From: Nonomuraea aurantiaca
Lineage (GTDB): Bacteria > Actinomycetota > Actinomycetes > Streptosporangiales > Streptosporangiaceae
Reading direction: 5' to 3'
DNA length: 64,000 bases
Assembly (NCBI RefSeq): GCF_020215705.1
Contig: NZ_JAIWNB010000013.1
Span: 222,316-286,315 of the forward strand
Positions within the stretch are counted from its first letter, which is position 1, and each line of letters starts with the position of its first letter. This document shows positions 30,263-38,618 of this stretch, in pieces. The notes beneath the pieces were generated by a model. It searched no databases. It was given only the letters and a program-made list of their open reading frames with translations, and was not told the origin of the DNA. Position numbers and translations under genes: made by a program.

Positions 30263-31036
30263 TTGACTCAGCACGCGGAGGGTCCGTGGACGGACGACGC
30301 GGTGCGGCCTCGACCACCCGCGAAACGACCTCGCCGCGCGCGGGCCCCCAAGCTGGGCACCACCGTGGTCGAGCAGCTGGTCGACGACATCATCCGCGGC
30401 ACGCTGCGCCCGGGTGCGACGCTGCCGCCCGAGGCCGACCTGTGCGAGGAGTTCGGCGTCAGCCGCACGGTGATCCGCGAGTCGGTCAAGGTGATCCAGG
30501 AGAAGGGCCTGGTCCGGATCGAGCACGGTCGCGGCACCCAGGTCACCGAGCCGAGGCAGTGGAACCTCCTCGACGACGTCGTGCTCGCCTCAGTGATCGC
30601 GCACGACGAGAACGCGGCCTTCCTCGACGAGCTGGTCACCGTACGCACCGCGCTCGAAGCCGAGATGGCCGCCGCCGCGGCCCTGGCCCACACCTCCGAC
30701 GACGATCAGCGCATCGCCGAGGCACTGGGCGTCATGCGGTCGAACCTCGCCTCTCCCCCCGATTTCGGCGCCGCCGACGTCCGCTTCCACGACGTGATCA
30801 TGGCGGCCTCCCGCAACCGGCTCGGCCGCGCCATCGTCAGCAGCATCCACGACAAGGCCCGCACCAGCATGCGCTACCACGGCCAGTACAACGAGGAGGT
30901 CATGCGCCAGACGCTGGACGAGCACCAGGCGATCAGCGACGCGATCGCGGCCGGCGATCCCGAGGCCGCGGCCGCGGCGATGCGCACGCACATCCTCGAC
31001 TCCTGGAACCGGCGGCGCCCCACGCCGGCCCAGTGA
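30263..31036 (+). CDS. GntR/FadR-subfamily transcriptional regulator
   Basis: 257 residues. A winged helix at about 32-100 (ADLCEEFGVSRTVIRESVKV) is followed by an all-helical FCD effector domain (about 110-245) with acid/His residues that often bind a metal and carboxylate ligand (for example DVRFHDVIM and DEHQAISDAI). Such regulators usually repress a neighbouring sugar or sugar-acid operon until the ligand arrives, which suggests an acidic sugar for the divergent transporter; this is inference. TTG 30263 is chosen because AAGGGAGG lies just upstream. A basic, Arg/Pro-rich tail precedes the DNA-binding domain. Confidence 0.9.
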   Translation: MTQHAEGPWTDDAVRPRPPAKRPRRARAPKLGTTVVEQLVDDIIRGTLRPGATLPPEADLCEEFGVSRTVIRESVKVIQEKGLVRIEHGRGTQVTEPRQWNLLDDVVLASVIAHDENAAFLDELVTVRTALEAEMAAAAALAHTSDDDQRIAEALGVMRSNLASPPDFGAADVRFHDVIMAASRNRLGRAIVSSIHDKARTSMRYHGQYNEEVMRQTLDEHQAISDAIAAGDPEAAAAAMRTHILDSWNRRRPTPAQ

Positions 31037-31053
31037 TCACCTGACAGCACGAA

Positions 31054-31079
31054 GGCCCCGACGGCGATGCGTCGGGGCC
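31054..31079. terminator. Hairpin between convergent GntR and amidase genes
   Basis: GGCCCCGAC (31054-31062) pairs perfectly with GTCGGGGCC (31071-31079) around an 8-base loop. It lies 17 bases after the GntR stop and 26 bases after the amidase stop, so it can end transcription from both sides. There is no T-tract, as is usual in high-G+C actinobacteria. Confidence 0.8.
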
Positions 31080-31105
31080 CAGATGTCGCTGTCGAGATGT
31101 TCCGG

Positions 31106-32551
31106 CTATCCGCAGTGCTCGGACGGGCTGTCGTAGGTGGACGTGCCGGCCTTGCCGCCCCATCGGACGCACTTGTCGGCCGCGTTGGCGCGTACCGGGC
31201 CCGCGTAGTAGGCGAAGTTACCGCTGTCGGTGACGCGGGTCTGGCCCTCCACCTCCAGGTAGGCGCTGGTGGCCGAGGCCGTGCCGAGCTGGGTCTTCTT
31301 GATCGTGGCCACGCAGTTGTAGCCGGTGGTCGAGTTGTACGTCAGGTAGACGGTGCCCGCCGTGCCCAGAGCCGCCGAGTCGATCACCTTGAACCCGCTG
31401 CCGCAGACCGACTCGGCGGTGTGCGGATTGGTCGGGCCGCTGCCGCCGGTGACGTACTGCATGTACGTGGTCCAGTTCCAGTACGGACCCGGATCGGTGT
31501 GGTCGGAGCCGGGCACCTCGACGTGGCCGATGATGTGCGTCCGGTCCTTGGGGATGCCATACCGGTCGGCGATGTTGCGGGTGAGCGCGGCCGAGGAGCG
31601 GTACATCGCGTCGGTGAACCAGGAGGCGTTGTCGACGAATCCCTCGTGCTCGATGCCGACCGAGCGCCTGTTGTAGTCACCGGCGTGGAAGGCCCGGTCC
31701 TTCTCCCTGACCATCTGGGTGATAGCGCCGTCCGACGAACGGATGACGTAGTGCGCCGACGTGGGGTTCGGCCGCGGCCCGGTCTGGAACCAGTCGATCG
31801 TCCCGGCGTAGGAGCCCTGCGTCACGTGGATGACGATGCGGTCGATCGCGTCGCTGGTCGGGCGGTTGGAGACGGCGTAGTTGGAGCTGTGCGCCGCCGC
31901 CCAGGTCGCCCCCGGGTAGTCGACCGCCGCCGCGAGTGTGCCGGTCTTGCCCAGCTCCTGCGCCTTGGCGTAGGAGCCACGCTCGGGCTCGACGACCTGC
32001 GGCGCCGCCGTGAGGCTCTCGCCCTCCGGGGTGGTGGCGCGGATCCCCTGGGCCAGCAGGTCGTAGACGGTGTCGGCGTACAGCCGGGCAACCGGCGCCG
32101 AGGAGGCCCCGCCGTACTTGGCCACCGCCTGGTACCACTTACCGGCGTCCTTGCGGGCCTTGGCGTCCAGCCCCAGCTCGTCGGCGTAGGCGCGCAGCAC
32201 GGCGGCGCCGCCCGTGATGTTGGCCGCGGCGTCCGCCTTCAGGGCCGAGACCGGCTGCTTGGTCAGCGTGGCCGCCCGCTCAAGGGTGTGCGTGACGGGG
32301 TTGCTGACCAGGTGCATCACCCCGTAGCCGCCGGACGCGCTGGGCTGGCCGCGGTGACCGTCCAGGTGGGTTTCGGAGTAGGCGAGGGACACCAGCAGGT
32401 CGCGGGGCACCTCGTACGTGGCGGCCGCGCGGGCGAACGCGTCGGTCATGGGATCGGCGGACGCGGCTCCGGCCGGTTGGCCGGTGAGCAGCGAGAGGGG
32501 GATGAGCGCACCGGCGAGCAGCGCGGCCGAACGACGGAGTCGGACCTGCAC
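31106..32551 (-). CDS. Secreted N-acetylmuramoyl-L-alanine amidase with lysozyme-like N-domain
   Basis: 481 residues with an export signal (about 1-29). The N-terminal part (about 30-160) resembles a lytic-transglycosylase fold (PRDLLVSLAYSETHLDGH with a candidate Glu). The central Amidase_2 domain (about 215-360) has zinc ligands in IVIHVTQGS and IIGHVEVPG plus DHTDPGPYWNW. The last 95 residues are a Cys-containing domain like those of spore-associated proteins. It should cleave the bond between muramic acid and the stem peptide in the cell wall. GTG 32551 has GAGGAG upstream; the longer open frame is not needed. Confidence 0.88.
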   Translation of the reverse strand: MQVRLRRSAALLAGALIPLSLLTGQPAGAASADPMTDAFARAAATYEVPRDLLVSLAYSETHLDGHRGQPSASGGYGVMHLVSNPVTHTLERAATLTKQPVSALKADAAANITGGAAVLRAYADELGLDAKARKDAGKWYQAVAKYGGASSAPVARLYADTVYDLLAQGIRATTPEGESLTAAPQVVEPERGSYAKAQELGKTGTLAAAVDYPGATWAAAHSSNYAVSNRPTSDAIDRIVIHVTQGSYAGTIDWFQTGPRPNPTSAHYVIRSSDGAITQMVREKDRAFHAGDYNRRSVGIEHEGFVDNASWFTDAMYRSSAALTRNIADRYGIPKDRTHIIGHVEVPGSDHTDPGPYWNWTTYMQYVTGGSGPTNPHTAESVCGSGFKVIDSAALGTAGTVYLTYNSTTGYNCVATIKKTQLGTASATSAYLEVEGQTRVTDSGNFAYYAGPVRANAADKCVRWGGKAGTSTYDSPSEHCG

Positions 32552-32678
32552 AGGTTTCTCCTCAAGAACAGTTCCGGGGGGCATCGCAAGGAGTGGAGGC
32601 CGCACGCGGCACCCGCTGTTGATCAGCCTGCAAGCGCGGCGTACAGAATTCGTACAGGTGCCGGTGCGCCCTCGAATC

Positions 32679-33956
32679 TCAGCTGCCGGGCTGGTGACTG
32701 CTCCAGTACTCGTCGGCGGCTCCCTGGATGTCCTCAAGCACCTTCTGGTAGCTGTCCGGCTTGACGAGGAAGGCGCCGAAGCCGTCCAGCGCGGCCGTGA
32801 GCACGGGCGGCGGCGTGGCCTCGAAGTAGCGGTTGACCAGGCGGTACTGCCCGCTGCCCGCCGCCTTGCTGACCTCCGCGATCGCCTGGTCGGTGATGGT
32901 GACCTTGGGGTTGGCCGAGACGTCTCCCCTGGCGGTCGCCCACTTCTCCTGCGCGGCCGGCGTCACCCACCACTTGAGGTACTTCGTACTGGCCTCGGGG
33001 TCGGGTGCCTTGGCCAGCGAGCAGAGCGGGCCGCTCTCGAAGATCATCGAGGTCTTGGGCAGCGCGGGGTTGACGTTCGGGATCGTGAAGTAGCCGTAGT
33101 CGACGCCGGCCTTCAGATCGCGCTGCGTCATGCTCGTGTTGAACCAGGTGCCGAACGACACCATCGCGGTCTTGCCGGTCTTGAGGACGTCACCCGGGTC
33201 GGTCTTGTCGCCGGCGTTGTTGAAGTAGCCGGCGTCGATCATCGACTTCCACCGCTTCATCACCTCGACCACGCCGGGATCGGTGTACTTCGCCTGGCCG
33301 GTGGAGAGGCGGTCGTACAGGTCGGGATCGGTGCCGGCGAGCAGCTGCTCGAACCAGACGAAGGAGAACAGCACTGAGGTGTGGTAGAACGCGGGCACAC
33401 CGTTCTTCTTCAGCGTGTCGGCGATCTTGATCAGCTCGTCCCACGTGGTGGGCGGCTTGAGACCGTACTTGTCGAAGACCTTCTTGTTGTAGAACATCCC
33501 CCAGTAGGCGGCGTTCAGCGGCACGCAGTACTGCTTCCCGCCCACGGTGTAGTACTTCGCCAGGTCCGCCGACAGGTCGCCGTTCTTGATGGCCTCCTGC
33601 CAGAGCGCGGTCGTCTCCGCCAGCTGCTTCTGGGCCACGACCTCGGCCAGCCCGCCGCCCGTCGTCCAGGTGAACAGGTCGGGCTTCACGTTGGTGCGGA
33701 AGGACGCCTTGATGAACGCCTGGTACGTCGGCTCGTCGGTGTAGCCGACCGGCTTCATCGACAGCCCGATCTGCTGCTTGGACAGGGCGCCCATCTGGTC
33801 GAAGTACTTGCTCCAGGCGCCCTTGTCGTTGTACAGCTTCAGCTCGGTCTTGCCCGCCTGCTTCGCCGTGTCGCCGCCGGAGGAGCAGCCCGTGAGGGCG
33901 AGCGGGGTGACGACGGCGCAGATGGCGGCCATGCACAGTAAACGCGACCGGATCAT
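32679..33956 (-). CDS. Orphan sugar-binding lipoprotein (ABC family 1)
   Basis: 425 residues with signal peptide and lipobox LTGC (Cys about 24). It is a family 1 extracellular binding protein, recognisable from PPTTWDELIKIADTLKKNGV, TAMVSFGTW and PEASTKYLKWW. ATG 33956 follows AGGAGG. No permease or ATPase gene lies beside it. It follows an AraC regulator gene on the same strand, which may control it. It may serve a permease pair elsewhere, such as the one 5 kb away; this is speculation. Confidence 0.9.
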   Translation of the reverse strand: MIRSRLLCMAAICAVVTPLALTGCSSGGDTAKQAGKTELKLYNDKGAWSKYFDQMGALSKQQIGLSMKPVGYTDEPTYQAFIKASFRTNVKPDLFTWTTGGGLAEVVAQKQLAETTALWQEAIKNGDLSADLAKYYTVGGKQYCVPLNAAYWGMFYNKKVFDKYGLKPPTTWDELIKIADTLKKNGVPAFYHTSVLFSFVWFEQLLAGTDPDLYDRLSTGQAKYTDPGVVEVMKRWKSMIDAGYFNNAGDKTDPGDVLKTGKTAMVSFGTWFNTSMTQRDLKAGVDYGYFTIPNVNPALPKTSMIFESGPLCSLAKAPDPEASTKYLKWWVTPAAQEKWATARGDVSANPKVTITDQAIAEVSKAAGSGQYRLVNRYFEATPPPVLTAALDGFGAFLVKPDSYQKVLEDIQGAADEYWSSHQPGS

Positions 33957-34068
33957 GCCCGGCCTCCTGTTCGATCTTGGGGGGTGTCTCTTCGTGGGCG
34001 TCGAGTGGGAGGGGCATGCTCGCGGCCGCCGGGGGTGGATCGGGCGGCCGCACCATGCGTCCTTCGCC

Positions 34069-34092
34069 CAAGTGAAGTCATCTAATCACTTG
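34069..34092. promoter_or_regulatory. Inverted repeat CAAGTGA-N10-TCACTTG
   Basis: Perfect 7-bp arms at 34069-34075 and 34086-34092. It overlaps the AraC gene stop and sits about 115 bases ahead of the orphan binding-protein gene. Candidate operator for that gene, or a weak terminator for the AraC gene. Confidence 0.5.
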
Positions 34093-34958
34093 ATGTGTGG
34101 GGTGTCCAGGGCCGCCGGAACCACCGCCCGCCGGGTGGCCTCCCGGTAGTCGCGGGGCGCCAGGCCGTATTTCTCGTGAAAGAGCCTGCCGAAGTACGAC
34201 TGGCCGGAGAATCCGCAGCGCTGGGCGATCCGGCCGATGCCCTCGGTCGTCGTGGTGAGCAGCAGCGCGGCGTGCTCCAGGCGGCGCCCGGCGACGAAGG
34301 CGATCGGGGTGCACCCGTAGTGCGTACGCATGGAACGGGCCAGATGCCCCGGGCTGACCGCGGCCATCGCGAGCAGCCGGGGCAGCCCGTCACGCAGGTT
34401 CTCCTCGCGGCTCATCGCCACACAGGCCGCCACCAGCCAGCCCGGCCGCCGGTCCACGGCCGTGCCGTCGGCCCGTTCCAGGAGCGGGACGACCGCCGTC
34501 CACAGTCCGACCAGGTCGAGCACGCGCGGCACGCCGGAACAGGCGGCCAGCACGCGGGCGAACTCCGCCGCGACCGGCCCGTCCAGGTCGGTGCGCGCCG
34601 CCAGGGGAAGCTCGCGCCGGTCCCATTCCGCCGTGCCCGCCAGCCCGGCGAGGTCGGCGAAGGCGCGCCAGCGCTCGCTGGGGAAGGCGATGTTGATGAA
34701 GCGCATCCCGTCGGCCGCCGTACCGGCGAACTCGTGCCGGTCGTGCGGCCGGACCAGCACCACGTCGCCCGCGCGCAGCGGCATCTCCACCTCGCCGACG
34801 CGCTGCGCGCCGGCCCCGGCGGTCACGAAGACGAACTCATGGAAATCGGCATGGCTGTGCGGCTCGGGCCGGTCGCGACGGCCGCCGCTCACCGGCACCA
34901 GCGCCGCGTGGTACGGCAGGCCGTACGCGAAATCCACCCAGCGCAGCACAGTCGGCAT
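34086..34958 (-). CDS. AraC-family regulator with cupin sensor domain
   Basis: 290 residues. A cupin-type ligand domain (about 25-110, PHSHADFHEFVFVTAG then PLRAGDVVLVRPHDRHEF) precedes a C-terminal pair of helix-turn-helix motifs (about 185-280, including RIAQRCGFSGQSYFGRLFHE). This layout is typical of regulators of sugar catabolism. It is divergent from the dioxygenase gene and upstream of the orphan binding-protein gene, so either could be its target. Confidence 0.92.
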   Translation of the reverse strand: MPTVLRWVDFAYGLPYHAALVPVSGGRRDRPEPHSHADFHEFVFVTAGAGAQRVGEVEMPLRAGDVVLVRPHDRHEFAGTAADGMRFINIAFPSERWRAFADLAGLAGTAEWDRRELPLAARTDLDGPVAAEFARVLAACSGVPRVLDLVGLWTAVVPLLERADGTAVDRRPGWLVAACVAMSREENLRDGLPRLLAMAAVSPGHLARSMRTHYGCTPIAFVAGRRLEHAALLLTTTTEGIGRIAQRCGFSGQSYFGRLFHEKYGLAPRDYREATRRAVVPAALDTPHIK

Positions 34959-35060
34959 GTCAGGAAATTAATAGTTATGGGGCGGCGAGTGCTAGTAAGT
35001 CGTGGCGCAGAGGCCGAAGAATCCGGATCGATGTCCATCGCCCCCGCACAGGAGCACATC

Positions 35061-35891
35061 GTGACCCAGGAAGCCGACCGCACTCTTCAGGACCACGACC
35101 GCCTTCAGGACCACGACCGCCTTCAGGACCACGACCGCCTTCAGGACTACGACCGCGACGGCTACACGATCTTCCGGAACGTCATCGACCCCGGCCTGAT
35201 CGCCGAGGCCGGCGAGCACGTCGCCTGGCTTCAGGCCAAGCACCCCGAGCTGCTCGGCGAGGACCTGGGCACCGAGCTGGTGGCCGGCGACCCGTTCTGG
35301 GTGCGGCTGATCTCCGACGATCGGCTGCTGGACATCGCCGAGCTCTTCGTCGGCCCGGACATCGCGCTGTTCGCCTCGCACTACATCAGCAAGCCGCCCT
35401 TCTCCGGCAAGGCGGTCCTCTGGCACCAGGACGGCGCCTACTGGCCGCTGGAGCCGATGCGAGTGATCACGCTCTGGCTGGCCGTCGACGAGTCCACCCC
35501 GGAGAACGGCTGCATGCGGGTGATCCCCGGTTCGCACAAGGAGGCCCTGCACGAGCTGCGGCAGCGCGACGACGTCGCCAACGTGCTCGGCTCGGAGAGC
35601 GCCGTGACCGTGGACGAGTCCCAGGCCGTGGACCTGGTGCTGGCGCCCGGCGACGTGGAGGTGCACCATCCGAACATCCTGCACGCCTCCACCGCCAACA
35701 CCTCCCCCAAGCGCCGCTGCGGCCTGACCATCCGCTACATCCCGACCTCGACCCGGATCACCAGCGAGGAGCAGCCGTTCGTCTCGGCGCTGCTGCTCCG
35801 CGGCCGGCCGGGCGCGAACGTCTACCAGCCGTTCCCGACATACGTGGAAGGCGAGCACATGCCCTTCACCGGAGCCGGCGAGCCACACTGA
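35061..35891 (+). CDS. Phytanoyl-CoA dioxygenase (PhyH)-like Fe(II)/2-oxoglutarate oxygenase
   Basis: 276 residues. The iron-binding facial triad is visible: His and Asp in WHQDGAYW and the distal His in HHPNILHAS, followed by the oxoglutarate-binding Arg region. Such enzymes hydroxylate small molecules; the substrate is unknown. GTG 35061 is chosen because AGGAG lies six bases upstream; ATG 35031 and ATG 34977 are in-frame alternatives with weaker sites. The N-terminus carries four six-residue repeats (LQDHDR). The next gene is a 2-hydroxyacid dehydrogenase, so the pair may act on one carboxylate pathway; this is inference. Confidence 0.85.
   Translation: MTQEADRTLQDHDRLQDHDRLQDHDRLQDYDRDGYTIFRNVIDPGLIAEAGEHVAWLQAKHPELLGEDLGTELVAGDPFWVRLISDDRLLDIAELFVGPDIALFASHYISKPPFSGKAVLWHQDGAYWPLEPMRVITLWLAVDESTPENGCMRVIPGSHKEALHELRQRDDVANVLGSESAVTVDESQAVDLVLAPGDVEVHHPNILHASTANTSPKRRCGLTIRYIPTSTRITSEEQPFVSALLLRGRPGANVYQPFPTYVEGEHMPFTGAGEPH
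35085..35156. repeat. 18-bp tandem repeat at the dioxygenase N-terminus
   Basis: Four in-frame copies of CTTCAGGACCACGACCGC, the last with a single substitution, encode LQDHDR repeats just after the start codon. Confidence 0.95.
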
Positions 35892-35976
35892 CCCGACCTC
35901 TCCTCCCCCGCCCGCTCGTCCCCCACCCCGCCCCCGACTTCGCCAGCCTCGTCTGCCCGCCCTCCCCCTGACTTGG

Positions 35977-36001
35977 TCAACATCCCGGTGATCTATGTTG
36001 A
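35977..36001. promoter_or_regulatory. Inverted repeat TCAACAT-N11-ATGTTGA ahead of dehydrogenase gene
   Basis: Perfect 7-bp arms 54 bases before the dehydrogenase ATG. Symmetry and position suggest a regulator binding site; the regulator is unknown. Confidence 0.5.
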
Positions 36002-36054
36002 TGGAGGGATGTTGTCCGTGCTCAGGCCGGACCCCATCGGGAGGAGAGAACGAT

Positions 36055-37017
36055 ATGCAGGCGACGGCGCCGATCGTGGTGGTCACCCGGCCGACCTTGC
36101 CGGGCACGGGTCTCGAACGGCTCGGCCGCGTCGCCCAGCTACGCCAATGGTCCGAGGTCACGCCGCCGCCGCCCGAACGGCTGCGCGACCTCCTCACCGG
36201 GGCGGACGCGCTGCTGTGCCAGAACTCCGACCATGTCGACGCCGCGGTGCTCGAAGCGGGCGACCGGCTGCGGGTGCTGGCCCTGCCCAGCGCGGGCTAC
36301 GACGGCACCGACGTCGCCACCGCGCAGGCCCGCGGCGTCGTGGTCACGAACACCCCGGGTGTCCTGCACGAGACCACCGCCGACACTGCCTTCGCCCTCA
36401 TCCTGATGGCGCGGCGACGGCTGCTCACCGCGGCCGACAGCCTCAGGAGCGGCGGGTGGACCGGGAGCAGGCTGGACGCCTACCTCGGGCTCGACGTGGC
36501 GGGGGCGACCCTGGGCCTCATCGGCTACGGCGAGATCGGGCAGGCCGTCGCCCGGCGGGCGGTCGGGTTCGGCATGACCGTCCAGCACACCTTGTCCAGC
36601 AAACCCGACGACGCGCTCTCCCAGGCGGTGTCCCTGCCCAAGCTCCTGAGCACCAGCGACGTGGTGTCCCTGCACGTACCGCTCACCGAGCAGACCCGCC
36701 GCCTCATCGGCGCGGCCGAGCTCGCGATGATGAAACCCACCGCGACACTCGTCAACACCGCCCGCGGCGGCGTCCTCGACGAGACCGCGCTCCTCGCCGC
36801 CCTGCAGGCCGGGCGGCTCCATTCGGCTGGTCTGGACGTGTTCGACCGCGAGCCGCGCAACGGCGTCGGCGACCCGCTGCTCCAGCACGAACGCGTGGTG
36901 GCGCTCCCGCACATCGGCTCGGCCACCGAGGCGACCCGGGCCCGGATGGTGGATCTCGCCGTGGACAACATCATCGCGGTCCTGAACGGCGAGCCACCCC
37001 TGACGCCCATCCCCTGA
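36055..37017 (+). CDS. D-2-hydroxyacid dehydrogenase (hydroxypyruvate/glyoxylate reductase type)
   Basis: 320 residues. The NAD(P)-binding loop LGLIGYGEIGQAVA lies near residue 150. The catalytic set is intact: Arg in NTARGG, Glu in DREP and His in PHIGSAT. These enzymes interconvert 2-ketoacids and D-2-hydroxyacids in the cytoplasm. ATG 36055 has GGGAGGAGA upstream; an in-frame upstream ATG at 35995 lies inside an inverted repeat and is unlikely. The 160-base gap from the dioxygenase gene allows separate control. Confidence 0.92.
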   Translation: MQATAPIVVVTRPTLPGTGLERLGRVAQLRQWSEVTPPPPERLRDLLTGADALLCQNSDHVDAAVLEAGDRLRVLALPSAGYDGTDVATAQARGVVVTNTPGVLHETTADTAFALILMARRRLLTAADSLRSGGWTGSRLDAYLGLDVAGATLGLIGYGEIGQAVARRAVGFGMTVQHTLSSKPDDALSQAVSLPKLLSTSDVVSLHVPLTEQTRRLIGAAELAMMKPTATLVNTARGGVLDETALLAALQAGRLHSAGLDVFDREPRNGVGDPLLQHERVVALPHIGSATEATRARMVDLAVDNIIAVLNGEPPLTPIP

Positions 37018-37183
37018 CGCGTCTCCGACGCCCTGCGCGTCCGGCCTCTGGCGCGTTCCTCTGACGCCCTGCGCGCCCAGCCTCGATGCTCAGCGAAGCG
37101 ACCGGCGGCGGCGATGTGCGGGATGGCCTCAGCGAGCTGGTCATCCCGCGCATCGCCCCGAAACAGTCAGCCGGACAGGATCG

Positions 37184-38350
37184 TCAGCCGGCAACGCGCA
37201 GGTGCGAGCCGACCGGGACGGGCTCGGGCGCCGGTTCGAGCCCGCAGTGGTGACCGCAGTTGTGGCGGTCGCGGTGGTGATGATCACGGTGGTGATCGGG
37301 CGTGGTCGTCCTGGAGGTGGATGTCGCCGTCGGAGTCGACGTCACCTTAGGAGTCGCCGTCGGAGTCGACGTCACCTTAGGAGTCGACGTCACCCTAGGA
37401 GTCGCCGTCGGAGTCGACGTCACCCTGGGAGTCGACGTCACCCTAGGAGTCGCCGTCGGAGTCGACGTCACCCTGGGAGTCGACGTCACCCTAGGAGTCG
37501 CCGTCGGAGTCGACGTCACCCTGGGAGTCGACGTCGGAGTCGACGTCACCCTAGGAGTCGACGTCACCTTAGGAGTCGACGTCACCTTAGGAGTCGCCGT
37601 CGGAGTCGACGTCACCCTAGGAGTCGCCGTCGGAGTCGACGTCACCCTAGGAGTCGCCGTCGGAGTCGACGTCACCCTAGGAGTCGCCGTCGGAGTCGAC
37701 GTCACCCTAGGAGTCGACGTCACCTTAGGAGTCGACGTCACCCTAGGAGTCGACGTCACCCTAGGAGTCGACGTCACCTTAGGAGTCGACGTCACCCTAG
37801 GAGTCGGAGTCGGTACCGGCCGCACCAGCGGAGTCCCCGCGCATGGCGGGAGGGCTGGCGGCATGACCAGATACGCCAGAGGGCAGTCGTCCCTGACCTC
37901 GTTCACCTCCTCCTCGACCGGTACGGTCACGTCAGGCATGATGCCGGTCGTCACCGTGTTGCCCACCTCCCAGAAGACGTTGCAGTCCTGGGCGCCGCCG
38001 ACGAGTTCGACGTCGCTGTCCGGGCCGGTGAAGAACGCGGTGCCGATCTGGAAGATGAAGACGGCGTCGGGATCGCCCTGAGCGTCGAGGGTGACCGTGC
38101 CGGTCAGCTCGATCGAGGACGCGGCCGTGTAGACGCCGGGTTCGAGGGTCATGCCTTCGAGATCGCCCGAGATGCTGGTGGCCGGGGTATCGCAGACGTC
38201 CTCGTTGTGGTGGCATGACCGCGGTTGGGCGGCCTTCGCACCGGATGGCCATGTGGTCAGCAGAGCCCCGGCGACGACGAGCACGAAGGCCCCCGCCAGT
38301 AGAGAGACCCATCGCGACCGGTGGGAAGCGCGACCAGAGATTACTTCCAT
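37184..38350 (-). CDS. Truncated DUF3494-type surface protein with Thr/Pro repeat stalk and His/Cys-rich tail
   Basis: 388 residues. An N-terminal signal or membrane anchor (about 13-42) is followed by the central strands of a DUF3494 (ice-binding-like) beta-solenoid: LEPGVYTAASSIELTGTVTL and DAQGDPDAVFIFQIG. Compared with the full-length copy at 58883-60091 both the first and last parts of the domain are missing. Next comes a stalk of about 175 residues built from TPRVTS/TPTA repeats and then a tail with the cluster DHHRDHHHRDRHNCGHHCG. The tail could bind metal; the stalk would hold it off the cell. ATG 38350 lacks a clear ribosome site. Function unknown. Confidence 0.78.
   Translation of the reverse strand: MEVISGRASHRSRWVSLLAGAFVLVVAGALLTTWPSGAKAAQPRSCHHNEDVCDTPATSISGDLEGMTLEPGVYTAASSIELTGTVTLDAQGDPDAVFIFQIGTAFFTGPDSDVELVGGAQDCNVFWEVGNTVTTGIMPDVTVPVEEEVNEVRDDCPLAYLVMPPALPPCAGTPLVRPVPTPTPRVTSTPKVTSTPRVTSTPRVTSTPKVTSTPRVTSTPTATPRVTSTPTATPRVTSTPTATPRVTSTPTATPKVTSTPKVTSTPRVTSTPTSTPRVTSTPTATPRVTSTPRVTSTPTATPRVTSTPRVTSTPTATPRVTSTPKVTSTPTATPKVTSTPTATSTSRTTTPDHHRDHHHRDRHNCGHHCGLEPAPEPVPVGSHLRVAG
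37315..37815. repeat. Minisatellite encoding the Thr/Pro stalk
   Basis: About 500 bp of tandem units of 18 and 27 bp, all variants of GGAGTCGACGTCACCYTA and GGAGTCGCCGTC, in frame with the minus-strand DUF3494-like gene. The even spacing makes long open frames on the other strand too, which are artefacts. Confidence 0.95.
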
Positions 38351-38618
38351 GTAGTGAATCTTTTCTATAGGGGAGCGCGCTGGATACAGCCGACTTCCAC
38401 CCGCGCAGCGAGGTGAAACGGCAAGCAACTCGGCATGATATTCGGGGAGATCAACGAACCCGCACACCCGACCGGTAAAGGCGCGACAAAGCCTCCACCA
38501 CTTGTTATTCAAGACCCGAGATCATCCAATAGAACGACTTATCCCAATTCTCGGTCCAAGACGCTCAAGGCGCCTCCGTAAACTGCCCTTGCTCGCCCCG
38601 GACATAGTGGAGGCTTCC

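Noticed and set aside
34977..35060. Longer dioxygenase starting at ATG 34977 or ATG 35031
   Set aside because: GTG 35061 alone has a well-spaced AGGAG; the extra residues look unlike the family.
37202..38218. Open frames on the + strand through the minisatellite, and a possible CRISPR array
   Set aside because: The repeats are in frame with the minus-strand gene that has a signal sequence and DUF3494 strands. Units abut with no unique spacers and there are no cas genes.
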